This document shows, in pieces, positions 1 to 6,615 of a DNA stretch of 6,800 bases; position 1 is the stretch's first letter, and the number at the start of each line of letters is the position of its first letter. Both the position numbers and the translations under genes were made by a program. Origin of the DNA: Bacteroidales bacterium (GTDB lineage Bacteria > Bacteroidota > Bacteroidia > Bacteroidales > UBA7960); assembly GCA_003555385.1 (NCBI GenBank), contig PWHO01000067.1:1-6800 (forward strand), in the 5' to 3' direction. Under the pieces are notes generated by a model, which was given only the letters and a program-made list of their open reading frames with translations, did not search any database and was not told the origin of the DNA.

Positions 1-1
1 A

Positions 2-154
2 TGGTTTGACGAAAACAAAGTGCGGGAACTGTTACACATCCCGCAGAAACGCCGCATTCCCCTTCTGTTCACACTGGGCTACCCCGCCAAAGAGACACCA
101 CGGAAGAAGATCCGGAAGAAAGCGGACAAGCTGTACACATTTAACCGGTATTGA
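2..154 (+). CDS. Nitroreductase family protein, C-terminal fragment (5' end outside window)
   Basis: The frame starting at base 2 is open from the window edge to a TGA at 152-154 and gives 50 residues with no start codon, so the gene begins to the left. The peptide carries the typical tail of Bacteroidota nitroreductase-family proteins: a 'KVRELLHIP' segment, an 'R-I-P-L-L' strand, the motif 'LGYP', a basic 'PRKKIRKK' stretch and an aromatic 'FNRY' end. In this family the segment follows the FMN-binding core and packs in the dimer. The enzymes use NAD(P)H to reduce nitro compounds, quinones or other electron-poor substrates in the cytoplasm, but the specific substrate cannot be inferred. The FMN-binding residues lie outside the window. 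The gene converges on the small minus-strand gene 42 bases away, with no clear terminator between them. The family call rests on the tail motif alone. Confidence 0.7.
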   Translation, partial: WFDENKVRELLHIPQKRRIPLLFTLGYPAKETPRKKIRKKADKLYTFNRY

Positions 155-196
155 TGTTTTTAGCAGCCTGCACCGCCTGCATAAAAGGTGGGGATG

Positions 197-460
197 TTAT
201 TCAAACCTATCTTTTTCAAAGTCTTTCGCCAGCTCTTTGGCCCTGTCATAATCTTCTTTGGCCACGATCAGCTTAACGGCGCCCATGCCGGGGGTGGTCA
301 GAAACGGAAACATATTTCCAGTGACTTCATTGTTGATATAGGAGGATATTCCTTCTTTCTTCAGAATATTCTTAAGCATTTCGGCCTCCCACGACTGCCC
401 GGTAAAAACCAGCCTGGGTTCAGTTTCTTTATGTTTATTCATAATCAGGGTATTTGACAT
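197..460 (-). CDS. Small DUF2007-like protein (putative signal-transducing protein family)
   Basis: This intact 87-residue cytoplasmic protein has no signal peptide or membrane segment. Residues 16-82 fit the DUF2007 pattern: an 'LVFTGQSWEAEMLKNILKKEGI' opening (strand, then a helix that reads like a ligand or partner surface), a central 'YINNEVTGNMFPF' region, a 'GMGAVKLIVAKEDYDRAKELAKDFE' strand-helix close and a charged tail. The family has a small ferredoxin-like or GlnB-like fold and is named for a presumed signalling role, but no reaction is established. The ATG at 458-460 is used here. A second ATG at 440-442 (residue 7, reading MNKHKE) is equally plausible because neither has a good Shine-Dalgarno site and the conserved part begins after both. 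The gene is divergent from the AraC-type regulator and convergent with the nitroreductase. A TATATTTA resembling the Bacteroidota -7 box lies on the minus strand at 486-493, without a matching -33 element. Confidence 0.7.
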   Translation of the reverse strand: MSNTLIMNKHKETEPRLVFTGQSWEAEMLKNILKKEGISSYINNEVTGNMFPFLTTPGMGAVKLIVAKEDYDRAKELAKDFEKDRFE

Positions 461-543
461 TCAACAAATTCACAGGAAAAACAGTTAAATATAGATAATA
501 ATCCTGAATTATATTGCACTGCCCCAAAAATACGAGCATGGCA

Positions 544-564
544 TGTGTTTTGCCGGAAAACACA
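544..564. repeat. Perfect inverted repeat, TGTGTTTT / AAAACACA
   Basis: Arms at 544-551 and 557-564 are exact reverse complements around a 5-base GCCGG centre. The right arm, AAAACACA, recurs in the same orientation at 599-606 and 687-694. No T-run follows on either strand, so it does not look like an intrinsic terminator. It could be a protein-binding site in the divergent promoter region or a chance A/T-rich repeat. Confidence 0.45.
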
Positions 565-727
565 GGAGGCCAGCCCCGGTAGCTTACCCACAAAACGTAA
601 AACACACATCCGGAACAAAGTGACCAATGAAGCCATTAAAATACATCAAACTGTTTCACAACAGCTTACGATTCAAGCACTGGGTTAAAACACAAGACCC
701 TGCAAGCCAAATATGTAAAAATTTAGG

Positions 728-735
728 TATTTTTG
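728..735 (+). promoter_or_regulatory. Candidate Bacteroidota -7 promoter box for the AraC-type regulator
   Basis: TATTTTTG matches the Bacteroidota primary-sigma -7 consensus TAnnTTTG exactly. It would place a transcription start near 742 and leave a leader of roughly 28 bases. The expected TTTG-like -33 element is not seen at the usual distance, so this is half a promoter match. The box overlaps an AAAAAT/ATTTTT inverted repeat (717-722 with 729-734). An AAGGG at 761-765 just before the ATG may serve as a ribosome-binding site. Confidence 0.35.
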
Positions 736-769
736 CATCCCATTTTGTTAATACGGGAATAAGGGCCTG

Positions 770-1885
770 ATGGATTATCTATTCATTGTATGTATTGCTA
801 TTTTGTTGTTTTTTATTCTCACCCATGTGAATAGAAAGCCCAAGCCATTGCATGCCCAAATTTTCATCGGATGGATGGGTCTGTTACTGGTTACGGTTCT
901 GGCCTTTTTTATCTCCCAGAAGGGCCTGCTTCCCGACTATTTCTGGTACCATGAACTGATGTGCTTCACACATGTGCTGCATGGCCCCATCCTGTTTTTC
1001 TATATCCGCTGTTTTATCACCGATAATTTCCGCTTCCGCAAAAGCGACCTGGTTCACCTGGTTCCGGTAACCGTTTACGTAGTCTACCACGGCGCAACCC
1101 AGTTGCTGGGGCTGGCAAGTTGCGCATCTATAGAAGAAACCCAGCCGGAAAACAACATCTACAGCAGTATTTCCACCTTCTTGAAATTCGGCATCCTGGC
1201 CGGCTATACCGTTGCCGGAGCATCGCTGGTAAAGCGGGTCAAACACGACACCCAGCTGGACAAAAAGAAGAGAATTTCTGTATACAACTGGCTGGAAAGC
1301 ATCATCAGGGGAGTGATCTTTTTGCTCGCCCTCACCCTGCTCATTGAGGTGCTTTTTTATTTTGACATCCCCTTTGCCGTGGGCAAAGAAAGCCTGATCA
1401 ATGTCATTGTGACCATTTTCATCCTCACCTTTATTTACATCTGGAACCGCTATTCCTTTGTACTGCTTGGTCCGATGATCTATGAGAAAGAAAAGGAAAG
1501 GTACAAGACCGGGCTGGAGGAAACCGAACTGGATAAAAACTACGCCGCAATAACCAATTTCCTGGAACAGTCAGAAGCCTACCTGGATAAAGACCTTACC
1601 CTGAAAAAGATGGCCTCACTCATGGATCTTTCAGAACACCTGATCTCGGAAACCGTGAACCGGAAAGCCGATAAAAGTTACTCGGATTTCATCAACGCTT
1701 ACCGGGTACGCTGTTTTCTTGACAAGGTCGAAGCCGGAGAGCACAAAACCAATACCCTACTCGGACTGGCACTGGATTGTGGCTTTAACTCAAAATCCAC
1801 GTTCAACAGGGCATTCAAGCAGTTTTCCAACCAAACCCCCTCGGCTTACATCCAGGAACTGTCCCAAAAATCACCCCCCGCATAA
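770..1885 (+). CDS. Membrane-embedded AraC-family transcriptional regulator (multi-pass N-terminus, C-terminal HTH)
   Basis: This 371-residue protein couples a hydrophobic sensor half to an AraC DNA-binding half. About seven hydrophobic segments can be read at residues 4-20, 30-49, 62-83, 95-115, 137-155, 181-198 and 208-228. A charged linker (238-256, rich in K and E) follows. The AraC/XylS domain spans about 258-363, with a first helix-turn-helix near 278-299 and a second near 327-350. The family signature near the end reads 'DCGFNSKSTFNRAFK' followed by 'QTPSAY'. This architecture is common in Bacteroidota and implies a regulator that binds DNA while held in the inner membrane. The signal sensed is unknown, and no ligand pocket can be recognised. 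The ATG at 770 is chosen because it directly begins the first membrane helix and has AAGGG upstream. The gene converges on the S46 peptidase gene; whether it controls the protease genes or its own divergent promoter is not shown. Confidence 0.88.
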   Translation: MDYLFIVCIAILLFFILTHVNRKPKPLHAQIFIGWMGLLLVTVLAFFISQKGLLPDYFWYHELMCFTHVLHGPILFFYIRCFITDNFRFRKSDLVHLVPVTVYVVYHGATQLLGLASCASIEETQPENNIYSSISTFLKFGILAGYTVAGASLVKRVKHDTQLDKKKRISVYNWLESIIRGVIFLLALTLLIEVLFYFDIPFAVGKESLINVIVTIFILTFIYIWNRYSFVLLGPMIYEKEKERYKTGLEETELDKNYAAITNFLEQSEAYLDKDLTLKKMASLMDLSEHLISETVNRKADKSYSDFINAYRVRCFLDKVEAGEHKTNTLLGLALDCGFNSKSTFNRAFKQFSNQTPSAYIQELSQKSPPA

Positions 1886-1893
1886 ACGCCGAA

Positions 1894-1922
1894 GGCCGCA
1901 GAAGCACCTTGCCCCTGCGGCC
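1894..1922. terminator. GC-rich hairpin between convergent genes (possible bidirectional terminator)
   Basis: GGCCGCAG (1894-1901) and CTGCGGCC (1915-1922) are perfect reverse complements with a 13-base loop, in the 68-base gap between the stop codons of the regulator and the S46 peptidase. Position and stem strength fit a shared transcription stop. Neither side has a proper T-run, so it is not a textbook intrinsic terminator. A second stem, TGCGG (1916-1920) with CCGCA (1925-1929), uses the same right arm and would compete with it. Confidence 0.4.
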
Positions 1923-1953
1923 ATCCGCAAACCCCGCCGGCCACGCGCAATGA

Positions 1954-4092
1954 TTAATTCCCGGTAAACGAGATTTCTTCCAGCAGGCGATCCGCCCCCA
2001 TATACTCATCCAGCACAAACAACACATAATTGATGTCAACGGCAATATTGCGGCTATAATCGGGAAAGTACTCCAGGTCAGATACCACGCCGTGGCTTGA
2101 ACGGTCAAAACCGATGCCCACCAGGTTTCCGTGTGCATCCAGCACCGGGCTGCCGGAGCTGCCCCCGGTGGTATGGCTGTCGTTGATGAAACAGGCGGGA
2201 ATCCGGTCAGCATTATCCGTTTGCTCCAGAAGCGCTACATAATCCTCAGGCAGGTCATAATCTGCAATGCCTGAGTGATGCTTGTCGAGCACCTCCGACA
2301 AGTAGGTTCTGTGGGTAAATTCTTCTCCGTTGACGGTATACCCCCTGGCCGTTCCGAAAGAAAGACGCAGTGAGCTGTTGGCATCCGGGAAAACCGGGTT
2401 GTTCGAATTTTCACTGATCAGGCGCACATACTCCTTGTGGTGAACGCCATATTGATTGCGAAGTCGCTGCCGCTCCGGGAAAACCAGGTCACGGTTCACA
2501 AAATAAAAGCCCAGGTTAAGCTGGTACACAGGATCCTGTTCCAGCACCTCTCCATCCGCTACCGTAAAATTATCCAGAAACTGGTAAATGCTTTCTTCCG
2601 AAGCGAAGATCGACCCCTCAAAGATATCCCTGATATACGCATCGTGGTCGTCGTACTCAGCCAGCCTTTCACGCACTGCCCTTGTTTTATAGGAATCCGG
2701 GATGTTCTGGTCATAATGGCGGACCATGGCCGTCAGAATCTCCTTTTCCAGCTCCAGGTCATGGTTCTCAAAAAAGTCTTCTGTCAACCCCCTGAGCCTG
2801 TAGGCCTCCCGCTGAAGATCTCCTTCATCGAGCCGGCCGGCCTCGGCATAACGCGTGGCCATGGCACCCAGCCTGTCAAAAAGGGCCACAAAAGCCGTGA
2901 ACTCCGCCCCGCCAATTCCGGCCTCCATAATATGGGCGTTGATCATCTCCAGGGTGTCCAGTTCGGTCACAATACCTTTGATCGCCTCCAGTGTTTCATG
3001 GTAGGATGCGGCTTCCTCTTCACACAAACCCTCGGGGAATGTTTGCTCAAACTGCTGCTTCCGCTCTACCAGCCCGAGGTTATGAATCCCTTCACGCTCT
3101 CCCCTCCAGCGCAGAAGATGGTTTGACGCACTGGCATGCAGGTTGGTATACTTCACCCAGATATCCTCATCGGCCGCCATGGCCTCCTCCATGATACTTA
3201 CCTTTTCGCCCCTTATATTGATGGAATGATGATGGGTGACCTCAGCCAGTTGCCTGACAGCCTCCGAGGTCAGGAACTGTTTGGTGGTTCCCGGGAAACC
3301 GAATACCATGGTAAAATCCCCCTCATGAACACCTTCAGTGGATACAGACAGATGCTTCCGCGGATAAACCGGCATATCAAGCTCTTCATGATACACCCTT
3401 AAAATGGCAAAATCGGCTGATTGACGTGGCCATTGCCAGTTGTCGCGGTTGCCGCCGAATTTCCCGAGGTCCATGGGCGGAACAGCCACCAACCTGACAT
3501 CATTGTAAACCCGGTATATCTCCATAAAATACTGGTTGCCTGAAAAAAAACTTCTGATATTAACGAAGTATTTACCGTCTTCCCCATATTCTTCGGCCAG
3601 TTCCCTGCCACGTTCGTTCATGATGTTATTGTGCTGCCTGGCCGGGATCGTGTCAAAACCGGCCGTGATGATCGCTGTAACATCCTCCGTCCTGACCAGC
3701 CTGGACACACTCAGCCCGTTGGCCGGAAGCTCCTGCTCATCTGATCCGGCCAGAAAGCCGTCACGGATATAATTGTTTTCCGGGCTGCTGTGCTGCTGGA
3801 TATAGCGCAGCGCCAGGTGATGGTTGGTCAGTATCAGGCCGCTTTCGCCGATGAAAGCCGCAGAACCGAAAAACGATACCGGGTTGTCGGTGGGGCCCAT
3901 TCCCAGCACCGCGTCATGAATACTGGGTTGATCCTCATTATAAACATCAGATTCGGATAACATGAATCCTGCCCTGCGCATATTCTCAAGGGTTACCTCA
4001 TCAAGTTCGGATGGCATCCACATGCCCTCGTCTGCCTGCAGGAAAAAGATTCCGGAAAAAAACAGGATAATCGTCAGGTGTAGTTTTCGCAT
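1954..4092 (-). CDS. Exported S46-family serine dipeptidyl-peptidase, DPP11-like (Asp/Glu-type S1 residue)
   Basis: The product is 712 residues, the usual size for DPP7/DPP11 enzymes, which remove dipeptides from peptide N-termini in the periplasm. Residues 1-20 form a signal peptide (basic start, hydrophobic core, cleavage probably after 'LQA'). The chymotrypsin-like triad can be placed: His92 in 'TNHH', Asp227 in 'WPRQSADF' after the family motif 'GKFGG..DNW', and Ser646 in 'GGSSGSPV'. The middle (about 270-560) is charged and helix-rich, matching the alpha-helical cap domain. Arg664, 18 residues after the serine in 'GFDRSS', sits where DPP11 has Arg673 and DPP7 has Gly; in this family Arg predicts cleavage after Asp or Glu. 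Oddities are Leu instead of the common Cys after 'NHH', and Ser instead of Asn before the catalytic serine. The ATG at 4092 is preferred because it directly begins the signal peptide. An in-frame GTG at 4167 would add 25 unlikely residues. The gene follows the metalloprotease by 103 bases on the same strand. Confidence 0.9.
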   Translation of the reverse strand: MRKLHLTIILFFSGIFFLQADEGMWMPSELDEVTLENMRRAGFMLSESDVYNEDQPSIHDAVLGMGPTDNPVSFFGSAAFIGESGLILTNHHLALRYIQQHSSPENNYIRDGFLAGSDEQELPANGLSVSRLVRTEDVTAIITAGFDTIPARQHNNIMNERGRELAEEYGEDGKYFVNIRSFFSGNQYFMEIYRVYNDVRLVAVPPMDLGKFGGNRDNWQWPRQSADFAILRVYHEELDMPVYPRKHLSVSTEGVHEGDFTMVFGFPGTTKQFLTSEAVRQLAEVTHHHSINIRGEKVSIMEEAMAADEDIWVKYTNLHASASNHLLRWRGEREGIHNLGLVERKQQFEQTFPEGLCEEEAASYHETLEAIKGIVTELDTLEMINAHIMEAGIGGAEFTAFVALFDRLGAMATRYAEAGRLDEGDLQREAYRLRGLTEDFFENHDLELEKEILTAMVRHYDQNIPDSYKTRAVRERLAEYDDHDAYIRDIFEGSIFASEESIYQFLDNFTVADGEVLEQDPVYQLNLGFYFVNRDLVFPERQRLRNQYGVHHKEYVRLISENSNNPVFPDANSSLRLSFGTARGYTVNGEEFTHRTYLSEVLDKHHSGIADYDLPEDYVALLEQTDNADRIPACFINDSHTTGGSSGSPVLDAHGNLVGIGFDRSSHGVVSDLEYFPDYSRNIAVDINYVLFVLDEYMGADRLLEEISFTGN

Positions 4093-4134
4093 TTCTTTGT
4101 AGTAAGTTTTGAAATTTGCGACCCGGCCGCAATG

Positions 4135-4162
4135 ATCATATGCGAGACAAATCCAGAGGCAA
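4135..4162 (-). promoter_or_regulatory. Weak candidate promoter for the S46 peptidase gene
   Basis: Read on the minus strand, TTGCCT (4157-4162) and TATGAT (4135-4140) are separated by 16 bases, a sigma70-like arrangement with 4/6 and 5/6 matches. It would start transcription roughly 36 bases before the ATG. No good Bacteroidota TAnnTTTG box is seen in the 103-base gap on this strand, and Bacteroidota promoters usually do not follow the sigma70 pattern, so co-transcription with the metalloprotease is at least as likely. Confidence 0.15.
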
Positions 4163-4195
4163 TGCACGCGTATATTTGTGCCGGGCAGTTAAGAT

Positions 4196-6514
4196 TTATT
4201 TTGTGAATATATTCAACATATATTGGTAATGCGCGGCCAGTTCTCCACCGGCCCGGTTCTCTTTGCGCTGAAGGTCATTTTTGATGATTTCGGTGTGATA
4301 ATAAAGGGCCGGCATCAGGGCATTTTCCACCACTTCATACTCATCCTGGTTGTCGAGGATGTGCCTGACCTGCTTCACCGCCTCCAGTTGCACATTCTGC
4401 ACCGACCGGCTTACGCGGCGACCATGGTCAGTAAATACCATGGCGGTCAGGTCTTCCAGGTAGGCATGGATGGTGTAGGGATCATCCGACATGGATGCCG
4501 ATTGCCTCAGATGCAGGAATTTATCGCGCGAAAACAAGGTTTCCACGGCCGATCGCTGCACGGCAAATATCTCAGGTTCATTGCTCCCAATTCTTGCGGA
4601 AATATCGATGGGATCCATCCAGTCAAACAGACTGAACAACTCCTCAAGGATAAACACCAGGGCTTCGCGCTGCCGCTCCGTAGAAACAGGACGATACAGG
4701 CTGCCGTCTTGCGCATACACCCCCTCAAACTGGTAGATGCCCCCGATCTGTGCAGAAGCGTGGCGCAGATAATGCCCGTACTGCCGCATCAGGGCATCGT
4801 GCATGGAGCTGAGCCGGCGGTAATCCCCGTCCTCCACCTCCATCCAGTCAACCATATTCTCAAGGATCAGGCGCGCATTGTCCGCTCCGTATCTGCCGGC
4901 TTTCACCACATCATCACCCAGTGCATCCGACTGCGAAGAGGGATCGGAAAAAGAGCGGTTGCGCCTGAACCAGTAAGCAGGGTCATGGCTTTTTTCTTCA
5001 ATCCAGCCGTTGAGCACCGGCACCTCCTCAAAAGGATCAGCGGCCTCCGGTATGGGCTTGTACCCATACTTAACGGCAAACATATCATAAGCACCCATAA
5101 CGGGCGGCGTAAAACTCACCCCCTCGTCGCCCGGCTGGGCAATGAAATTGTTCCTGGCATAATCCATGATGGAAGCACAGCTTCCGTGGGCCTGCGTAAA
5201 AGTGGCAGACCTCAGTGAATCAACCGGGAAGGCGTAGTGTGAACGAAAATTGTGCGCCAGGCCAAGGGTATGACCCACTTCGTGGGCAATGGCATAACGG
5301 ATGGTGGGCCCCATCACTTCGTCAGCCACACGGGCACCCCTTACCCCCGGGTTGGCCGCGGCAGTTTGCACAAACAGCCATTCATAAAGCTTTTCGGTCA
5401 CGTTTGAGTACCAGGCCACATCAGCCTGAATGATCTCCCCCGAGCGGGGGTCGATCCACCGCTGCCCCTCGGCATTGGCCGATGCAGTGGTCACATAAAG
5501 TACGGTATTGGTCAGGATGTCGTCCGGATCAAAATCCGGATCATCCGGAAAATCTTTTGCCACAATGGCGTTTTTAAACCCGATGGCTTCAAAAGCCTGC
5601 TGCCAGTCTTCCACACCAGCCCTGACGTAAGGGAGCCATTTTTTCGGGAAAGCATCATCAATATAAAATACAATGGGTTTGGCCGGTTCAACCAGTTCGC
5701 CCCTTCGGAAAGCCTCCATGTCTTCCTCCGCGGGTTGAATGTCGAAGCGGTAGATATAGGCAAAACGCTCCACCGTTAACTGATCAGAATCAAAGCGCCG
5801 TTGCCCGTCATTGAAGTAACCCACACGGGGGTCGTTCAGCCTGGGCTGCATGGGTTGCTCCGGCAGCAAAAGCAGCGAGCGCTGCATAACAGCCAGAAAA
5901 GGCTCCCTGCCCCGGAAACCCAAACGGGTTTTGATCTCAATATTTTGTTCAAAAGCCCTGACGTCAAGGAAGCTGGTCAGGGCGGGATTCAGTGCACCAG
6001 GCCTGGCCCTGTCGGCAAAGGGCGACACCGGGTTCACGGGTTCATTCAGATAACCGGTAAAATCAATGACAACACTGTTTTCAGTGCGATGCTGAATGTT
6101 AAACGCATCAATCACCGGCACCAGGTTGTTGCGATCCACTGCCTTTTTTACCGGGTCATCTTCATCGGCATGTTCATTGGAAACCAGCTGATGAAGGTAC
6201 ACCTGGTTGTCGTCGGCGGTAAAACGGATCAGCAAAGGGTTATGACGCATCTGCCCGGCGGACACGTGCCGCCTGTTGTGGGTCAGTTCGGAAGCCCTCA
6301 CCCCCAGCAGCAAGTCCCGTCCCATGATGGAATCAGGAATCTCAAAATAGATCTTTTTTTCACTGTAGTGGACGGTGATAAAACCCTCAGCAGACTCGCG
6401 GATATCTTCCTGTAGCCGCTCCGGAAACTGGTCATTCTGCCCGGATAAAGCAAAGGAGGAAACGGTCCAGCCCATCAAAAACAGCAGCAAAAACAGCAGA
6501 TGATTTGTTTTCAT
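4196..6514 (-). CDS. Exported zinc-dependent metalloprotease (DUF5118/DUF5117/DUF4953, metzincin-type)
   Basis: This 772-residue secreted or periplasmic protein is predicted to be a zinc protease. Its N-terminus is a signal peptide (MKTNHLL, hydrophobic core, cleavage probably near 'SSFA' at 19-22). A short DUF5118-like segment follows (about 33-76, with 'YFEIPDSIMGRDLLL'), then a DUF5117-like beta-rich region (about 77-265), then the DUF4953 catalytic domain. There the extended zinc motif HEVGHTLGLAH gives His411, His415 and His421 as ligands and Glu412 as catalytic base. 'SIMDYARNN' (Met450) matches the Met-turn that metzincins place below the zinc. The family-typical 'FPVDSLRSATFTQ' lies between them. 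The C-terminal third is helical without a recognised domain. Substrates are unknown for most of this family. The ATG at 6514 is chosen; a TTG two codons upstream is possible but weaker. No secretion-sorting C-terminal domain is seen. It lies between an unidentified gene and the S46 peptidase on the same strand, suggesting joint peptide breakdown. Confidence 0.9.
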   Translation of the reverse strand: MKTNHLLFLLLFLMGWTVSSFALSGQNDQFPERLQEDIRESAEGFITVHYSEKKIYFEIPDSIMGRDLLLGVRASELTHNRRHVSAGQMRHNPLLIRFTADDNQVYLHQLVSNEHADEDDPVKKAVDRNNLVPVIDAFNIQHRTENSVVIDFTGYLNEPVNPVSPFADRARPGALNPALTSFLDVRAFEQNIEIKTRLGFRGREPFLAVMQRSLLLLPEQPMQPRLNDPRVGYFNDGQRRFDSDQLTVERFAYIYRFDIQPAEEDMEAFRRGELVEPAKPIVFYIDDAFPKKWLPYVRAGVEDWQQAFEAIGFKNAIVAKDFPDDPDFDPDDILTNTVLYVTTASANAEGQRWIDPRSGEIIQADVAWYSNVTEKLYEWLFVQTAAANPGVRGARVADEVMGPTIRYAIAHEVGHTLGLAHNFRSHYAFPVDSLRSATFTQAHGSCASIMDYARNNFIAQPGDEGVSFTPPVMGAYDMFAVKYGYKPIPEAADPFEEVPVLNGWIEEKSHDPAYWFRRNRSFSDPSSQSDALGDDVVKAGRYGADNARLILENMVDWMEVEDGDYRRLSSMHDALMRQYGHYLRHASAQIGGIYQFEGVYAQDGSLYRPVSTERQREALVFILEELFSLFDWMDPIDISARIGSNEPEIFAVQRSAVETLFSRDKFLHLRQSASMSDDPYTIHAYLEDLTAMVFTDHGRRVSRSVQNVQLEAVKQVRHILDNQDEYEVVENALMPALYYHTEIIKNDLQRKENRAGGELAAHYQYMLNIFTK

Positions 6515-6537
6515 ACCCAAAATTTGGTTTTTAAAGA

Positions 6538-6574
6538 GCTCCCCGTCATGGTCAAAACCACCATGACGAGGAGC
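6538..6574 (-). terminator. Long hairpin between the partial upstream gene and the metalloprotease
   Basis: Arms GCTCC-C-CGTCATGGT (6538-6552) and ACCATGACG-A-GGAGC (6560-6574) pair over 14 of 15 positions around a 7-base loop. Read in the direction of the minus-strand genes, the stem is followed by TCTTT, a short T-rich tail. It fits an intrinsic terminator or partial terminator for the gene ending at 6616. Its lower edge is only 23 bases from the metalloprotease ATG, so any transcript reading into that gene from upstream carries this stem in its leader. Confidence 0.6.
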
Positions 6575-6615
6575 CTCAGGGCCCGGAATTCATTCCCGGA
6601 ACCCTTGTTTACTCA

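Larger units (their letters stand above)
461..769. other. Divergent intergenic region between the DUF2007-like gene and the AraC-type regulator
   Basis: No credible gene is visible here; the only open frame, on the minus strand, lacks family-like sequence. The region holds a perfect 8-base inverted repeat (544-564), three direct copies of AAAACACA (557-564, 599-606, 687-694), and candidate promoter elements at each end: TATATTTA on the minus strand at 486-493 and TATTTTTG on the plus strand at 728-735. It presumably contains the promoters of both flanking genes. The repeats could be operator sites, but that is inference. Confidence 0.5.

Noticed and set aside
445..636. 63-codon minus-strand open frame overlapping the DUF2007-like start
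   Set aside because: It overlaps the better supported gene and the divergent promoter region, and has no family resemblance.
4093..4167. 25-residue N-terminal extension of the S46 peptidase from a GTG at 4167
   Set aside because: It would bury the signal peptide behind a Cys/aromatic-rich stretch unlike the family. The internal ATG at 4092 gives a standard exported enzyme of typical length.
4171..4178. TATATTTG on the plus strand, an exact TAnnTTTG match in the gap between the two protease genes
   Set aside because: It points antisense into the metalloprotease 3' end, has no -33 element at the right distance, and an 8-base degenerate match is expected by chance.
4223..5218. Long plus-strand open frame (331 codons) inside the metalloprotease gene
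   Set aside because: It is antisense to a gene with clear family motifs, and its translation has no recognisable domain or plausible composition. The same applies to the plus-strand frames at 2437-3126 and 5801-6415.
6578..6605. CCCGGAATTCATTCCCGGAA direct/inverted repeat downstream of the partial gene
   Set aside because: It is a short, imperfect palindrome with a single copy in the window. It is not followed by a T-run and is not clearly distinct from chance next to the stronger hairpin at 6538-6574.
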